From: Trinickia sp. Y13
Lineage (GTDB): Bacteria; Pseudomonadota; Gammaproteobacteria; Burkholderiales; Burkholderiaceae
Direction of reading: 5' to 3'
Length of the DNA: 64,000 bases
Assembly: GCF_029522115.1 (NCBI RefSeq)
Contig: NZ_JAKWFK010000003.1
Coordinates: 467,569 to 531,568 of the forward strand
Under the pieces are notes generated by a model. The model ran no database searches. It was not told the DNA's origin and saw nothing but the letters and a program-made list of their open reading frames with translations. The translations under genes were made by a program, and so were the position numbers. Positions 17,726 through 29,318 of this stretch are shown piece after piece (the stretch's first letter is position 1; each line of letters starts with the position of its first letter).

Positions 17726-19330
17726 CTAGGACGCTTCGGCGCGCGCGGGATAGATCAGCCGATTGAGCAAGCGGCGCACGGCAGGGGCCAGTTCGCCGGC
17801 CGTCAAACCGGCTGGTCCGGCGCCCGAGGCCGTAAGCGTGTCGGCGGCCAAGCCATGCAGATAGACGCCCGCCAGCGCCGCCTCGTAGCTCGGCAAGCAT
17901 TGCGCCAGCAAAGCCCCGATGATGCCGCCGAGCACGTCGCCGGTCCCGCCCGTGGCGAGCGCGGCGCTGCCGGTCGGATTCACGGCGCTGCGCCCGTCGG
18001 GCGTGGCGATGACGGTGCCCGCCCCCTTGAGCACGACCGTGGCGCTAAAACGCGTGGCCAGCGCCCGCGCCGCGCCGAGCCGGTCGCCTTGGATTTGGGC
18101 GGTATCGCAGCCGAGCAGCCGCGCCGCTTCCAACGGATGCGGCGTCAGCACGCAACGCTGCTCGCCGCCTGGCGCATTGCGGGCCGAGCGGGCGGCTAAG
18201 GCATCGGCCAAAGCGCGATCCGAAGCGATCAAGTTCAGGCCGTCGGCATCGACGAGGAGCGCCGCATCGCAAGCGAGCGTCTTCGCCAGCGCCGCGGCTG
18301 CGCGCTCGCCGTGGCCCATGCCGCAGCCGACGGCGAGCGCATCTATTGCATCGAACGCGAGCGTGCCGGGAGGGTGGAGCATGAGTTCCGGATAGGGCGG
18401 ATCGTAGGGCGGCGCACCCTCGCCGATCAAGGCGACGTGGACCTTTCCCGCCCCGGTATGCAGCGCGGCGCGCGCGGCTAGGATCGGCGCTCCGCACATG
18501 CCCGTGTCGCCGCCGACCACGGCAAGGCTGCCGAACGTTCCCTTATGAGAGGCGAATGCGCGCGCCGGGAACTGCGAAGCGAAAAGCGCCGGCGCGTTCA
18601 GGCGAGCGGCATCGGCGGGGGCGGGCAAATCCACCCCGAGCGGCGCAACGATTACCGCGCCGGCCAGGTCGCGGCCCTGCGTCATGTATAGGCCGGGTTT
18701 AGCGCCGAGAAACGTGACGGTTTCGGTCGCGCGTACGGCGGCGCCCCCGCCCACGACGTTGCCCGTGTCGCAATCGAGCCCGCTCGGCACATCCAGCGCG
18801 AGCACACGCCCATGCGTGCTCGCCCGTAGCGCGATGCGCGAGGCCAACTCGCCGAACACGCCGTCGAGCGGGCGGGCAAGGCCGATGCCGAACAGCCCGT
18901 CCACCAGCCATCCGAACGCATCGAGCGAGGCGGGCGGCGCGTGAAAGACGGGCACGCCCGCGGCGCGCGCTTCGTCGAGCGCCCAGCGCGCATCGTCGGT
19001 TCCCACTTCGACCGGCATGCAGACTTCGGCCGCGATGCCCGCTTGCCGCAGCCGCGCCGCGAGCACGAGCGCATCGCCGCCGTTGTTGCCCGGGCCGGCT
19101 GCGATCCAGACCGGGCGCTCGGCAGCGAGCGAGCCGTCGTGTGCGGCACGCTCGAGCAGATAATGCGCGCTCGCGGCGCCCGCGCGAGCCATCAGCGTGT
19201 GGGCGGGCAAGCCATGCCCGCCCCGCGCTTCGAGTTCGCGCAGTTGGGCGACAGTGAAAAGGGGTAGCGGCCGATCGTTCGGCGAGAGCAACTGCGGCGG
19301 ATGGCCGGGCGAGACGGGAGAGTCGGTCAT
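17726..19330 (-). CDS. nnr: Bifunctional NAD(P)HX epimerase / ADP-dependent NAD(P)HX dehydratase
   Basis: A 534-residue metabolite-repair enzyme. The N-terminal YjeF-type half epimerises hydrated NAD(P)H (AGPGNNGGDALVLAARLRQ and DVPSGLDCDTG). The C-terminal half is an ADP-dependent dehydratase restoring NAD(P)H (VLTPHPLEAARLLG, LKGAGTVIATPDG and GGTGDVLGGIIGALL). The ATG at 19330 has GGAAG upstream; GTG codons at 19345 and 19351 would add a few residues. It is not close to another same-strand gene that shares its pathway. Confidence 0.93.
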   Translation of the reverse strand: MTDSPVSPGHPPQLLSPNDRPLPLFTVAQLRELEARGGHGLPAHTLMARAGAASAHYLLERAAHDGSLAAERPVWIAAGPGNNGGDALVLAARLRQAGIAAEVCMPVEVGTDDARWALDEARAAGVPVFHAPPASLDAFGWLVDGLFGIGLARPLDGVFGELASRIALRASTHGRVLALDVPSGLDCDTGNVVGGGAAVRATETVTFLGAKPGLYMTQGRDLAGAVIVAPLGVDLPAPADAARLNAPALFASQFPARAFASHKGTFGSLAVVGGDTGMCGAPILAARAALHTGAGKVHVALIGEGAPPYDPPYPELMLHPPGTLAFDAIDALAVGCGMGHGERAAAALAKTLACDAALLVDADGLNLIASDRALADALAARSARNAPGGEQRCVLTPHPLEAARLLGCDTAQIQGDRLGAARALATRFSATVVLKGAGTVIATPDGRSAVNPTGSAALATGGTGDVLGGIIGALLAQCLPSYEAALAGVYLHGLAADTLTASGAGPAGLTAGELAPAVRRLLNRLIYPARAEAS

Positions 19331-19427
19331 GAGAGGGGCTTCCACGGACACGCTTTGCCGGACGCGCGAAGCCGGTGCGGCGCCCCGCGCTCACAACGCG
19401 ATACGGCGCCGGCGGCGCGCAACCGCG

Positions 19428-20729
19428 TCAGCTCGCGAAGCGATCGACCCGCAACGCGGCCAGCGTTTCGGGCGGCACCAGCGGCGCCGCGCCCGAGATC
19501 AAATCTGCGACCACTTTAGCAGACCCGCACGCAAGGCCCCAACCGGCAGGGCCGTGCCCGAAGTTGACGAATAGCCGCGGGTGGGCAGTGGCGCCGACCA
19601 CCGGTAAGCCATCGGGCGAGAGCAGCCGCAGCCCTTCCCAGGCGTGCGCGGCCGAGATCTTGGCCGCTCCGGGGATCCAATCGTGCGTGGCCTGGGCGAG
19701 CAAAGCCGTGCCGGCTTCGGCGAGCGGTTCGGGCAACGGCTTGGCCGTTTCGCGCTCGGGCTGCAGCACGGCGGCGCCCGCTACGCGGATGCGCTGGTTC
19801 ATGCGCGTCATCGATACGCGCCGCACCGAATCGACGACGGTCAGATGCGGCGCGCATTCCTCGTAAGCGATCGGCGCCGTCAGCGACAACATCCGCACGG
19901 CGTGCAGCGGCAGCGGGAGCCCTAGCTGCTCGAGCAGCGCCACGCTGCCCGTGCCCGCCGCGACCACGACCGCGTCGCAGGACATGACGTCGACCTCGCG
20001 CTTGCGGACCCGTTCGCCTTCGGCCGGTGCAAGTTCGACGGCGGCGCGGTGACCTTCCAATCGAATTGCGTCGACTGCGCGCCCGAATAGGAACTGCACT
20101 TCGCCTTGCTCGTCGAGCACCTGCTTCACGAGTTTCGTAAACAGCGGACAGTTGGCGGTGCGCTCGCGTTCGAACAGCACGCCGCCCGCAAAGGGCGGCT
20201 CGGCGGGAAGGGAGTGCTCGATGTCGGCGCATTGGGCGGCCGACAGCACGTGATGATGCATTTCGAATTCACGCAGCAACTCGAGCGCGCTTTGCGCCTG
20301 GTCCCATTCGCGCTGATCGCGAATGACATGCAAGATGCCTTCGCGCTGCTCGAACTCCAAATGGAACCCGGCTTCGATCGAGGCGATCGCTTCACGTGAG
20401 AGATCGACGAGCGGGCGCAGCCGCAGCCATTGCCGGCGAAACGCCTCGGGCGTCTGCACGAGCGCCAGTTGGCGAGCGAATCGGCGCGCGCTCGAATGGA
20501 GCCCGGGACGGTAGACGACGCCGCTGCGCGCGCTGCGGCGCCCGTCCAGGAACGCAGGGCCGAACCATGCGTCGAGCGGCGTCGGCAGCACGATGCCGCC
20601 GTGGCCGTAGGTGGCCCCTTGGGCGACCGTCGCGTGGCGCTCGAGCACACACACGCGGTGGCCGGCCGCTCGGAGTTGGTAGGCGGTGGCGACGCCGACG
20701 ATTCCGCCGCCAATGACGATGACATCCAT
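19428..20729 (-). CDS. FAD-dependent oxidoreductase, D-amino-acid dehydrogenase-like
   Basis: A 433-residue DAO-superfamily flavoprotein. It starts directly with the dinucleotide-binding fold (MDVIVIGGGIVGVATAYQLRAAGH), followed by GATYGHGGIVLP, typical of DadA-like dehydrogenases, and ends with the FAD-contact region FVNFGHGPAGWGLACGS. Likely membrane-associated oxidation of D-amino acids or a related amine; the substrate is not fixed by sequence. Open frame continues upstream but without homology, so the ATG at 20729 is used. Confidence 0.85.
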   Translation of the reverse strand: MDVIVIGGGIVGVATAYQLRAAGHRVCVLERHATVAQGATYGHGGIVLPTPLDAWFGPAFLDGRRSARSGVVYRPGLHSSARRFARQLALVQTPEAFRRQWLRLRPLVDLSREAIASIEAGFHLEFEQREGILHVIRDQREWDQAQSALELLREFEMHHHVLSAAQCADIEHSLPAEPPFAGGVLFERERTANCPLFTKLVKQVLDEQGEVQFLFGRAVDAIRLEGHRAAVELAPAEGERVRKREVDVMSCDAVVVAAGTGSVALLEQLGLPLPLHAVRMLSLTAPIAYEECAPHLTVVDSVRRVSMTRMNQRIRVAGAAVLQPERETAKPLPEPLAEAGTALLAQATHDWIPGAAKISAAHAWEGLRLLSPDGLPVVGATAHPRLFVNFGHGPAGWGLACGSAKVVADLISGAAPLVPPETLAALRVDRFAS

Positions 20730-21040
20730 GAATGACTGGGTTCGGTGCGCACGGACCGCCAGCTCGCGAGACGGGGCAAGCGCCGTGCCGTATGCGAAAC
20801 GCGGGGCGACGAGCGAGACGCGGGTGAGGCAAACCGCGCATGATAGCGCCAAACGGGCTGCGATGGCGCTTGCGCGGCGCAAAAGCGGCGCCCGAACCAC
20901 GGTCCGGACGGCGCGAACGCCCCTCTCGCGCCTATCGGGAAACGAGTTCCGGGTATAATCTCGGTCTTCCTTTCGCCTCATGTCGTGGCATGCGCGCGCG
21001 AACCGCGCGATGCGCGACTCATCGACGCCTACGTCCTTCC
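20730..21040. other. Intergenic region with purL promoter
   Basis: Some 311 bases between divergent dadA-like and purL genes. Apart from the TATAAT described separately I see no gene, hairpin or PurR-type palindrome. Confidence 0.4.
20954..20959 (+). promoter_or_regulatory. Candidate -10 box for purL
   Basis: A perfect TATAAT lies 81 bases before the purL ATG. No good -35 hexamer is found 16-18 bases upstream (CCTATC at 17), so an activator or a weak promoter is implied. Confidence 0.4.
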
Positions 21041-24000
21041 ATGGCCCACTTCTCGTGCTTCCCCGGTGCTTCGGCGCTTTCCGACTTCCGTCAAACCCGT
21101 CTGCTCGAAACGCTCGCTCGCATCGACGCCAATATCGTCGGCGTTAGCGGACGATATCTGCACTTCGTCAACGCGCTGACGCCGCTGTCGCCCGAGGACG
21201 AGCAACGCATCGAGGCGCTGCTGCATTACGGCGAGTCCGCCCAAGCCGAAGAGGGGCGCGGGGCGCAAGAGACCTTCCTGGTGGTGCCGCGCATCGGCAC
21301 GGTTTCGCCCTGGGCGAGCAAGGCGACCGACATCGCGCATCACTGCGGGCTCGCCCACGTGCGGCGCATCGAGCGCGGCATCGAGTTCACGGTCACGCTG
21401 AAGTCGGGGCTGGCGGGCTTGCTGGGCGGAAAGAAGGCGCTCGGCGAAGCGGTGCGTGCCGCGGTGGCCGCGGCGCTGCACGACCGGATGACCGAGAGCG
21501 TGGTCGCCTCGCGCGACGATGCGCTGCATCTGTTCGACGAACTGCCGGCCAAGCCGCTCGCCACCGTGGATGTGCGCGCCCAGGGGCGCGCCGCGCTCGA
21601 GCGCGCCAACGGGGAACTCGGTCTTGCGCTCGCGGACGACGAAATCGACTACCTCGTCGATGCGTTCGGCAAGCTGGGCCGCAATCCGACCGACGTCGAA
21701 CTCATGATGTTCGCGCAGGCGAACAGCGAGCACTGCCGCCACAAGATTTTCAATGCGCAATGGACGATCGATGGGCAGGCGCAGGACGTCTCGCTGTTCC
21801 AGATGATCAAGAACACCGAGAAGCTGAACCCGCAGGGGACGATCGTCGCCTATTCGGACAATTCGGCCATCATGGAAGGCGGCCCTGCCGAGCGCTGGTT
21901 CCCGCGGCCCGCGAAGGCCGGCGACGGCGTGGCGCTCGACGAGCGCTACGAGCGCCATGTCGAGCTGACCCATACGCTGATGAAGGTCGAAACCCACAAC
22001 CACCCGACGGCGATCTCGCCATTCGCCGGCGCGGCGACGGGGGCGGGCGGGGAAATCCGCGATGAAGGCGCGACCGGACGCGGCGCGCGCCCCAAAGCGG
22101 GCCTCACGGGCTTCACGGTTTCGAACCTCGAACTGCCCGGCGCGGTCGAGCCCTGGGAAAACGCGCGCGACTGCGCGCAACCGCCCGCCACGCGCGATCC
22201 GAGCGAGGCGCAGGCGGCCTACGGCCGTCCCGACCGCATCGCTTCCCCGCTGCAAATCATGATCGACGGCCCGCTCGGCGGCGCCGCGTTCAACAACGAA
22301 TTCGGCCGGCCCAATCTGGGCGGCTACTTCCGCGTCTACGAACAAAACGTCGGCGGCCAAGTGCGCGGCTATCACAAGCCGATCATGATCGCCGGCGGCA
22401 TCGGCAATATTTCGGACGGGCATACGCACAAGCACGATCTGCCGGCCGGCTCGCTGCTCGTGCAGATCGGCGGCCCCGGCATGCGCATCGGCATGGGCGG
22501 GGGCGCGGCCAGCTCGATGGCGACGGGCGCGAACACGGCCGAGCTCGATTTCGATTCAGTGCAGCGCGGCAATCCCGAGATCGAGCGGCGCGCGCAGGAA
22601 GTGATCAACGCGTGCTGGCAACTCGGCGCGAACAACCCCATCCTGAGCATCCACGATGTGGGCGCGGGCGGGCTCTCGAACGCATTCCCCGAGCTCGTCG
22701 ACGGCGCCGATAAGGGCGCGCGCTTCGAACTGCGCCAAGTGCAGCTCGAGGAAACGGGCCTTTCGCCGCGCGAAATCTGGTCGAACGAAGCGCAGGAACG
22801 ATACGTCTTGGCCATAGCCCCGGCCGATCTACCGTTATTCGATGCGATTTGCGCGCGCGAGCGCTGCCCCGTGGCCGTGGTCGGCGTGGCAACGCAAGAG
22901 CGGCAGCTGCAGCTGATCGATGCGCATGCGCAGGGCGAAGCCGCCTATCCGGTCGACATGCCGATGGACGTGTTGCTCGGCAAGCCGCCGCGCATGCACC
23001 GCGACGTCCAGCGGGTGAGCGCCGAACGCGCGCCGGTCGACGTGACAGGGCTCGCGCTGGCCGATCTCGCCGTGTCGGTGCTCAAGCACCCCACGGTCGC
23101 AAGCAAATCGTTCCTCATCACGATCGGCGATCGCTCGGTTGGCGGCACGAGCGTGCGCGATCAACTCGTTGGTCCGTGGCAAGTTCCCGTTGCCGATTGC
23201 GCCATCACCGCTGCCGACTACGCCGGCTATCGCGGCGAAGCGATGACGATGGCCGAGCGCACGCCGCTTGCCGTCATCGATGCCCCCGCTTCGGGCCGCA
23301 TGGCCGTTGGCGAAGCCATCACGAACATCGCTAGCGCGCCGATCGCATCTCTCGACAAGCTCAAGCTGTCCGCGAACTGGATGGCCGCCTGCGGCGTGCC
23401 GGGCGAAGACGCCGCGTTGTTCGACACGGTCAAGGCCATCGGCATGGAGCTGTGTCCCGCGCTCGGCATCAGCATCCCGGTGGGTAAGGACTCCTTGTCG
23501 ATGAAGACGAAATGGGATGAGCAAGGCGTGGCGAAGGAAGTCGTCGCCCCGGTGTCGCTGATCATTTCGGCGTTCGCGCCCGTCGACGACGTTCGCCGCC
23601 ATTTGACGCCGCAATTGCGCCGTCACGACGAAGTGGGCGACTCGGTCCTGATCGCGATCGACCTCGGCCGCGGCAAGCACCGCTTGGGCGGCAGCATTCT
23701 CGCGCAGGTCACGCAGCAGGTGGGCGACAGCGTGCCCGACGTCGACGACGCGCAAGACTTGAAGCGCTTTTTCACGGCGATCCAATCGTTGAATGCGAGC
23801 GATCGCTTGCTGGCCTATCACGATCGGTCCGACGGCGGCTTGTGGGCGACGGTGTGCGAAATGGCGTTTGCCGGCCATGTCGGCGTTTCGCTCAACGTCG
23901 ACATGCTCGCGCTCGACGCGGCGCACGAGTTCGACTACGGCGATGCGAAGGATTGGGCGAAGCAGACGAGCGGCCGGCGCGACGATTTGACGTTGCGCGC

Positions 24001-25120
24001 GCTGTTCTCCGAGGAACTCGGAGCGGTAGTGCAGGTGCGCGCGGCCGATCGCGATGGCGTGCTCGCCGCACTGCGCGAGCACGGCTTGAGCGCTTGCTCG
24101 CACGTGATCGGCAAACCCAACGAACGCGATGTGATCGAGGTGTATCGCGACGCGAAGAAGATCTACGACGCACCGCGGGCCGAGCTGCAGCGCGCCTGGA
24201 GCGAGGTGAGTTGGCGCATTGCGCGCCTGCGCGACAACCCCGCCTGCGCCGACGCCGAATACGACATGCTGCTCGATGCGAACGATCCGGGCCTCTCGCC
24301 GCATCTCTCGTTCGATCCGAGCGACGATATCGCGGCGCCGTTCGTGCAATCGGGCGCGCGTCCGCGGGTCGCGATCTTGCGCGAGCAGGGCGTCAACTCG
24401 CATCTGGAAACGGCCTATGCGTTCGATCGCGCCGGCTTCGATGCCTACGACGTGCATATGAGCGATTTGCTCTCCGGCCGCGCGTCGCTCGGCGATTTCG
24501 CAGGCGCGGTGGCATGCGGCGGTTTTTCGTACGGCGACGTGCTGGGCGCGGGCGAGGGCTGGGCGAAAACCATCCGCTTCAATCCGCAGCTTGCCGACAT
24601 GTTCGCGGCCTTCTTCGATCGTGCCGATACCTTTGCGCTCGGCATCTGCAACGGCTGCCAAATGATGAGCAGTTTGGCCTCGATGATCCCCGGCGCCGAT
24701 GCCTGGCCGAAATTCACGCGTAACAAATCCGAAAAATTCGAGGCGCGCTTCTCGTTGGTGCGTGTCGAATCGTCGCCGTCGATTTTCTTTGCTGGGATGG
24801 AAGGCTCGCGCATTCCCGTGGCGATCGCTCACGGCGAAGGGTTCGCCGATTTTTCGCAGCAAGGCGACCCGGCTCGCGCCGCCGTCGCGATGCGCTTCGT
24901 CGATCATCATGGCGAGGCGACCGAGCGTTACCCGTTCAATCCGAACGGCTCGCCCGAAGGGATCACGTCGGTCACGACGCCGGATGGACGGTTCACGGTG
25001 CTCATGCCGCATATGGAGCGCGTCCATCGCACGGTGCAAATGAGCTGGCACCCCGAAGGCTGGGGCGAAGCGAGCCCGTGGATGCGCGTGTTCCGCAATG
25101 CACGGCGCTGGTTGGGCTAA
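21041..25120 (+). CDS. purL: Phosphoribosylformylglycinamidine synthase (large, single-chain)
   Basis: A 1359-residue FGAM synthase, the fourth step of purine synthesis, converting FGAR, glutamine and ATP to FGAM. It has the N-terminal PurS-like domain, two AIR-synthetase-like halves ([28 protein letters not shown]) and a C-terminal glutaminase with nucleophile C1203 in [11 protein letters not shown] and the HGEG motif. Length is similar to E. coli PurL (1295). The ATG at 21041 matches the conserved family N-terminus. A palindromic terminator follows. Confidence 0.97.
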   Translation: MAHFSCFPGASALSDFRQTRLLETLARIDANIVGVSGRYLHFVNALTPLSPEDEQRIEALLHYGESAQAEEGRGAQETFLVVPRIGTVSPWASKATDIAHHCGLAHVRRIERGIEFTVTLKSGLAGLLGGKKALGEAVRAAVAAALHDRMTESVVASRDDALHLFDELPAKPLATVDVRAQGRAALERANGELGLALADDEIDYLVDAFGKLGRNPTDVELMMFAQANSEHCRHKIFNAQWTIDGQAQDVSLFQMIKNTEKLNPQGTIVAYSDNSAIMEGGPAERWFPRPAKAGDGVALDERYERHVELTHTLMKVETHNHPTAISPFAGAATGAGGEIRDEGATGRGARPKAGLTGFTVSNLELPGAVEPWENARDCAQPPATRDPSEAQAAYGRPDRIASPLQIMIDGPLGGAAFNNEFGRPNLGGYFRVYEQNVGGQVRGYHKPIMIAGGIGNISDGHTHKHDLPAGSLLVQIGGPGMRIGMGGGAASSMATGANTAELDFDSVQRGNPEIERRAQEVINACWQLGANNPILSIHDVGAGGLSNAFPELVDGADKGARFELRQVQLEETGLSPREIWSNEAQERYVLAIAPADLPLFDAICARERCPVAVVGVATQERQLQLIDAHAQGEAAYPVDMPMDVLLGKPPRMHRDVQRVSAERAPVDVTGLALADLAVSVLKHPTVASKSFLITIGDRSVGGTSVRDQLVGPWQVPVADCAITAADYAGYRGEAMTMAERTPLAVIDAPASGRMAVGEAITNIASAPIASLDKLKLSANWMAACGVPGEDAALFDTVKAIGMELCPALGISIPVGKDSLSMKTKWDEQGVAKEVVAPVSLIISAFAPVDDVRRHLTPQLRRHDEVGDSVLIAIDLGRGKHRLGGSILAQVTQQVGDSVPDVDDAQDLKRFFTAIQSLNASDRLLAYHDRSDGGLWATVCEMAFAGHVGVSLNVDMLALDAAHEFDYGDAKDWAKQTSGRRDDLTLRALFSEELGAVVQVRAADRDGVLAALREHGLSACSHVIGKPNERDVIEVYRDAKKIYDAPRAELQRAWSEVSWRIARLRDNPACADAEYDMLLDANDPGLSPHLSFDPSDDIAAPFVQSGARPRVAILREQGVNSHLETAYAFDRAGFDAYDVHMSDLLSGRASLGDFAGAVACGGFSYGDVLGAGEGWAKTIRFNPQLADMFAAFFDRADTFALGICNGCQMMSSLASMIPGADAWPKFTRNKSEKFEARFSLVRVESSPSIFFAGMEGSRIPVAIAHGEGFADFSQQGDPARAAVAMRFVDHHGEATERYPFNPNGSPEGITSVTTPDGRFTVLMPHMERVHRTVQMSWHPEGWGEASPWMRVFRNARRWLG

Positions 25121-25165
25121 ATTGCGAGCGTCGTAGGAACGCTGCAGAAAGACCGCAGAAACACA

Positions 25166-25187
25166 AATGCCGCCCTAGGGCGGCATT
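25166..25187. terminator. Bidirectional terminator between purL and ppi
   Basis: A perfect 22-base palindrome (9-bp arms AATGCCGCC/GGCGGCATT around CTAG) lies 45 bases past the purL stop and 52 before the convergent ppi stop. Thymine-rich sequence follows it on both strands. Confidence 0.65.
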
Positions 25188-25239
25188 GTCTTTGGTGTCA
25201 CGGCAAAGGAGGCAAGACGTGCAGCCGGCGGCGATCGAT

Positions 25240-26019
25240 TTACTCGACTTTCGCCTTGGCGCGCAGCTTCTGTTCGAACGCTTGCAGCTTTTCTTGCTGC
25301 ATCTGCTGAACGATTTGGCCCTTGACCTGATCGAGCGGCGGCGGCTTGACGGCGCGAATATCGTCGACGCGGATGATATGCCAGCCGAATTGCGTATGCA
25401 CCGGCGTATCGGTCATCTGGCCTTTTTTCAGCTTCTCTGCCGCAGCCGCGAATTCCGGCACGTAAGTCTTGGGATTCGCCCAATCGAGATCGCCGCCGTT
25501 CTTGCCCGAACCCGGATCCTTCGAGAACTGCTTGGCGAGATCTTCGAACTTGGCGCCGCCCTTGATCTTGGCGATCAAATCCTTCGCTTGCTGCTCGTTA
25601 TCGACGAGGATGTGATGCAGGTGGTATTCATTGCCGCCAGCCTGCTTGATCAGCTCGTCGTAACGCGCCTTGACTTCCGCATCGCTCGGCTTGTTCTTCG
25701 TGACGTAGTCTTCGATCATCGCGCGCAGCACGACCGTTTGCTGAGCCACGGCCACTTGCGCCTTCACATCGGCACGCGTCGGGATGCCTTCGCGCACCGC
25801 TTCTTGCATGAGAATTTCGCGATTGACGAGTTCGTCGCGCACGGCCTGATGCAATTGCGGGGTGTCCTGCTGACCTTGCTTCACGAGTTGGCTGATCAGC
25901 GCGTCGGCGCGCGACTTGGGAATGGCGGTACCGTTGACGACGGCGACGTTCTGCGCAAACGCCGGGGCAGCTGCGAACGCAGCGACCAACACGCAGAGAC
26001 GGGTCTTTTTATGGATCAT
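25240..26019 (-). CDS. Parvulin-type peptidyl-prolyl isomerase, exported
   Basis: A 259-residue periplasmic foldase. A signal peptide ends near AFAQ (about residue 23). A SurA/PrsA-like chaperone region precedes the parvulin domain (YHLHHILVDNEQQAKDLI, KNGGDLDWANP and TQFGWHIIRVDD). The C-terminus is a charged helix. It is a second parvulin in the window beside ppiD. It follows bolA on the same strand after 114 bases and may be the last gene of the selO-msrB-yciB-bolA run. Confidence 0.92.
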   Translation of the reverse strand: MIHKKTRLCVLVAAFAAAPAFAQNVAVVNGTAIPKSRADALISQLVKQGQQDTPQLHQAVRDELVNREILMQEAVREGIPTRADVKAQVAVAQQTVVLRAMIEDYVTKNKPSDAEVKARYDELIKQAGGNEYHLHHILVDNEQQAKDLIAKIKGGAKFEDLAKQFSKDPGSGKNGGDLDWANPKTYVPEFAAAAEKLKKGQMTDTPVHTQFGWHIIRVDDIRAVKPPPLDQVKGQIVQQMQQEKLQAFEQKLRAKAKVE

Positions 26020-26133
26020 CGGGAATTCCTAGCGTTCCTGTCGAAAAGAATCGGTGGAGGGAGCGCGCCCCCGGCTTGCCGCCCTGTCGAAGGGGGACCG
26101 GGGCGCTCGAGGGTCAAGCAACGACGGCGTGGA

Positions 26134-26451
26134 TCACGCGTCGGGCAGCCGAGAAAATTCTTCTGGCGTGTAGGCCGTGATGGCGAGCGCGTGAATCCCG
26201 CGTTGCATGACGTCGGCCAGCGCATCATACACTAGGCGGTGTCTGGCCACGCGGGGCTTGCCCGCGAACGCGCCGGCGACGATCGTCACCGAGTAGTGCC
26301 CGCCGGCCGAGGCGCCCGCATGGCCCGCATGTTGCGCGCTGTCGTCGCGCACGGCGACCGACTCCGGGGCGAGCGCGGCAAAAAGGCGCTGCTCGATGAA
26401 CGCCACGCGGGCATCGGGCGATGCGGCGAGGAAGGCGGGGGCGTCGTTCAT
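26134..26451 (-). CDS. bolA: BolA family protein
   Basis: A 105-residue BolA protein, a partner of monothiol glutaredoxins in iron-sulfur and stress regulation. The conserved C-terminal core is present: [25 protein letters not shown] followed by [14 protein letters not shown]. Its ATG overlaps the yciB stop (ATGA at 26448-26451), so the two are coupled. Confidence 0.93.
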   Translation of the reverse strand: MNDAPAFLAASPDARVAFIEQRLFAALAPESVAVRDDSAQHAGHAGASAGGHYSVTIVAGAFAGKPRVARHRLVYDALADVMQRGIHALAITAYTPEEFSRLPDA

Positions 26452-26984
26452 TGCTCTTCCTCCTTCATGTACTTCGCCAGCCACAGGCTTTGCGCGACGA
26501 TGAAGACGAACATCGCGCCGGTCGTGCCGAACAGCTTGAAGTTGACCCACTGCGCCTCGGTGAAGTTGCCCACGACATAGAGGTTGACGACACCGAGCGC
26601 GACGAAGAAGAACGCCCAGGCTAGATTCAGTTTGTCCCAGACGGCGGAGGGCAGCGTCAGTTGCTTGCCCATCATCGTTTCGATCAGGTTCTTGCGGAAC
26701 CCGTACCGCGCCACGGTGAGGCCGACCGCGAACAACCAGTAGAGCGCCGTCGGCTTCCACTGGATGAACTTCTGGTTGTGCAAGACGAGCGTGGCGCCGC
26801 CGAACACGACGATCACGGCGAGGCTCACCCACAACATCGGATCGACCTTGCGGTGGCGAAACGCCACCCAAGCCACCTGCACGAGCGTTGCGGCAATCGC
26901 GATGGCCGTGGCCGTGAAGATGCCCCACAGCTTGAACGCGACGAAAAAAAGGATGATCGGGAACAGATCGAAGAGAAATTTCAT
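26448..26984 (-). CDS. yciB: Inner membrane septation protein A (YciB/IspZ)
   Basis: A 178-residue integral membrane protein with about five hydrophobic helices. The N-terminus [20 protein letters not shown] and the NLAWAFFF / [13 protein letters not shown] region are characteristic. Relatives affect cell division and envelope integrity and contact elongasome and divisome proteins. The ATG at 26984 marks the conserved N-terminus. Downstream bolA overlaps by four bases. Confidence 0.95.
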   Translation of the reverse strand: MKFLFDLFPIILFFVAFKLWGIFTATAIAIAATLVQVAWVAFRHRKVDPMLWVSLAVIVVFGGATLVLHNQKFIQWKPTALYWLFAVGLTVARYGFRKNLIETMMGKQLTLPSAVWDKLNLAWAFFFVALGVVNLYVVGNFTEAQWVNFKLFGTTGAMFVFIVAQSLWLAKYMKEEEQ

Positions 26985-27086
26985 GAAGGCGCAAGAGTCC
27001 CAAAGCGTCGTTGGACGGGGGCCGTGCGCGGCGCTCGATGCGGTGCGCACAGCCGCTAGGCGGCAAGACGACGCCTCGCCGCCTAC

Positions 27087-27530
27087 CTACTTGGGCTCGA
27101 ATTGTAGCGCAGCCGAATTGATGCAGTAACGTAGGCCGGTCGGCGCAGGGCCGTCCTCGAAGACGTGGCCGAGATGCGCGCCGCATTGCTTGCAGCGCAC
27201 TTCGATGCGCAGCATGCCGTGCGAGCGATCGGTGCGCTCTTCGATGACTTCGCCGTTGATCGGCTTGAAATAGCTCGGCCAGCCGCAGCCGGCATCGAAC
27301 TTCGTCGACGATTCGAACAGCGGCGCGCCGCAGCAGACGCAATCGTAGACGCCGCCTTCCCAATGGTCCCAGTAACGCCCCGTAAACGGCCGCTCGGTCG
27401 CGGCGTGGCGCGTCACTTCGTATTCCATCTCGGACAATTGCTCTCGCCAGGCCTCGTCGGGCTTGCTGACCTCGTACGTTTCGCGCGTTGCGTCGGAAGA
27501 ATCGGGCATAGCGGTAGGACGTTCATTCAT
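27087..27530 (-). CDS. msrB: Peptide-methionine (R)-S-oxide reductase
   Basis: A 147-residue MsrB that reduces methionine-R-sulfoxide in proteins. Two zinc-binding pairs are visible (CVCC region CxxC, and CKQC), with the substrate motif [11 protein letters not shown] and the catalytic Cys in [10 protein letters not shown]. It lies 63 bases downstream of selO and 102 upstream of yciB on the same strand. Pairing with selO suggests joint control in oxidative stress. Confidence 0.96.
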   Translation of the reverse strand: MNERPTAMPDSSDATRETYEVSKPDEAWREQLSEMEYEVTRHAATERPFTGRYWDHWEGGVYDCVCCGAPLFESSTKFDAGCGWPSYFKPINGEVIEERTDRSHGMLRIEVRCKQCGAHLGHVFEDGPAPTGLRYCINSAALQFEPK

Positions 27531-27593
27531 GTCGGTGTGTCTCCGTTGTGCGGCGCGGCTTTTGGCGCGCCGGGTTGAGCAGGCGTTCGCGGT

Positions 27594-29150
27594 TCACGAC
27601 GAACAGCTCACTTCGAGGGTGCCGGCCCAGTCGGGCGGCAGCGCCGCGTAAGCGTCGTTCTCGGGCTGCTCGTCGAACGGCTGGCGCAGCACGGCCGCAA
27701 GGCGCTCGAGCTCCGAGAAATCCTTTTCCTTCGCGCGCCGTATCGCCGTTTCGGCCAGATGGTTGCGCAGCACGAACTTCGGGTTGACGCGATTCATCGC
27801 CTCGCGCCGTGCATCGTCCTCGCGCGGCTCGAGCGCGAGCCGCGCCCGATAATCGGCGAGCCAGCCGTCGATCCCGGCCAGATCGAGAAACAGGTCGCGC
27901 ACGGGCGCGTCGCCGCTCGCATCGCGCTTGGACACCTGCGACAGACGCCGGAACGTCAGCGTGAAGTCGGCGCGGCTCGCATGCATGAGCCCGAGCAAAC
28001 GATCGGCCAGCGCGGCGTCGCCTTCGTGCGTCTCGTGAAGGCCCAGCTTCGCGTGGAAGCGGCGCTCCAGCGCCGGACCGAAATGCCCCTTGAAGCCGTC
28101 GAGCGTCGCTTGCGCATCGGCGACCGAGCGGTCCGAACGCACAGTTTCATCGTAGCGCTCGCCGATCAGCGGCATCAGCGATTGCGCGAGGCAAAAGCAG
28201 TTCCAATAGGCGATCTGCGGCTGCATGCGGTAGGCGTAGCGGCCTTGCGTGTCGGAGTGATTGCAGATGTAGCCGGCGTCGAAGCCGTCGACGAAGCCGA
28301 AGGGGCCGTAATCGATCGTCAACCCCAAGATCGACATGTTGTCGGTGTTCATGACGCCGTGGCAAAAGCCCACCGCTTGCCATTGCGCGACGAGTTCCGC
28401 CGTGGCCGCGACGACCCGATCGAGCAGCGCGAGATAAGGATCGTCGGACTCGCGGCAGGCGGGGTAGAAGCGCTCGATCACGTGGTCGGCGAGCGTGCGC
28501 AGTTCGTTCGTGCGGTCCGCGGCGTAAAAGTGCTCGAAGTGGCCGAAGCGTACGAAGCTTGGCGAGACGCGCGTGACGACCGCCGCCGTTTCGATCTCTT
28601 CCCGGCGCACGGGCTGATCGGAGCCGATCACGCTAAGCGCCCGCGTCGTGGGAATGCCGAGATGGTGCATCGCCTCGGAGCACAAGAACTCGCGAATCGA
28701 GGAGCGCAGCACGGCGCGGCCGTCTCCCATGCGCGAGTACGGCGTGCGGCCGCTGCCTTTCAGTTGCAGCTCGTAACGCTTGCCCGCGTGATCGAGCTCG
28801 CCGAGCGAGAGCGCGCGGCCGTCTCCGAGCTGCCCCGCCCATACGCCGAACTGGTGCCCCGAGTACACGGAAGCATAGGGCAAAGCCTCGTGCCGCCATT
28901 CGCGCGTGGCGTTGCCCGTGAAGAGTTCGGCGAAGCCCGGATCGGCGGCGATCGCCGGATCGAGGCCGAGCAGGCAGGCCGCGTCGGCGGAAAAGCCGAC
29001 GACGTACGGCGCGGGCAGCGGCGACGCGGGCAGGCGGGTGTAAAACGCGCTGCCCAAGCTCGCAAAAGCGTCTTGGCGCTGGGCGAATAGGGCTTCGATG
29101 AGCGCCGAGAGGTTCGTGGACGACTCGGCGATGCTTGGGGAAAACGACAT
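27594..29150 (-). CDS. selO: Protein adenylyltransferase SelO (YdiU)
   Basis: A 518-residue pseudokinase-fold enzyme that transfers AMP from inverted ATP to Ser/Thr/Tyr of redox proteins in E. coli. Visible features are [44 protein letters not shown] and the catalytic [12 protein letters not shown]. It ends CSS, matching the USS end of selenoprotein O with Cys in place of Sec. Length fits E. coli SelO (478) with a longer N-terminus. The ATG at 29150 begins the homologous region; the open frame continues far upstream without homology. Confidence 0.94.
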   Translation of the reverse strand: MSFSPSIAESSTNLSALIEALFAQRQDAFASLGSAFYTRLPASPLPAPYVVGFSADAACLLGLDPAIAADPGFAELFTGNATREWRHEALPYASVYSGHQFGVWAGQLGDGRALSLGELDHAGKRYELQLKGSGRTPYSRMGDGRAVLRSSIREFLCSEAMHHLGIPTTRALSVIGSDQPVRREEIETAAVVTRVSPSFVRFGHFEHFYAADRTNELRTLADHVIERFYPACRESDDPYLALLDRVVAATAELVAQWQAVGFCHGVMNTDNMSILGLTIDYGPFGFVDGFDAGYICNHSDTQGRYAYRMQPQIAYWNCFCLAQSLMPLIGERYDETVRSDRSVADAQATLDGFKGHFGPALERRFHAKLGLHETHEGDAALADRLLGLMHASRADFTLTFRRLSQVSKRDASGDAPVRDLFLDLAGIDGWLADYRARLALEPREDDARREAMNRVNPKFVLRNHLAETAIRRAKEKDFSELERLAAVLRQPFDEQPENDAYAALPPDWAGTLEVSCSS

Positions 29151-29318
29151 ATTGAGGGCCTCGGTGTTACCCGATATTGTAAGTCGCCGCCCCGCGGCGC
29201 GCTGAGCGCGGCTCGAGTCGCGCAAACGCCCGTTGCGCCGGGCTGTCGCAGGTTGCAACGAATCGACGCACACATACAGGAATACAGGACCGTCCACCCG
29301 CGCGAGGAGACCGCCGCT

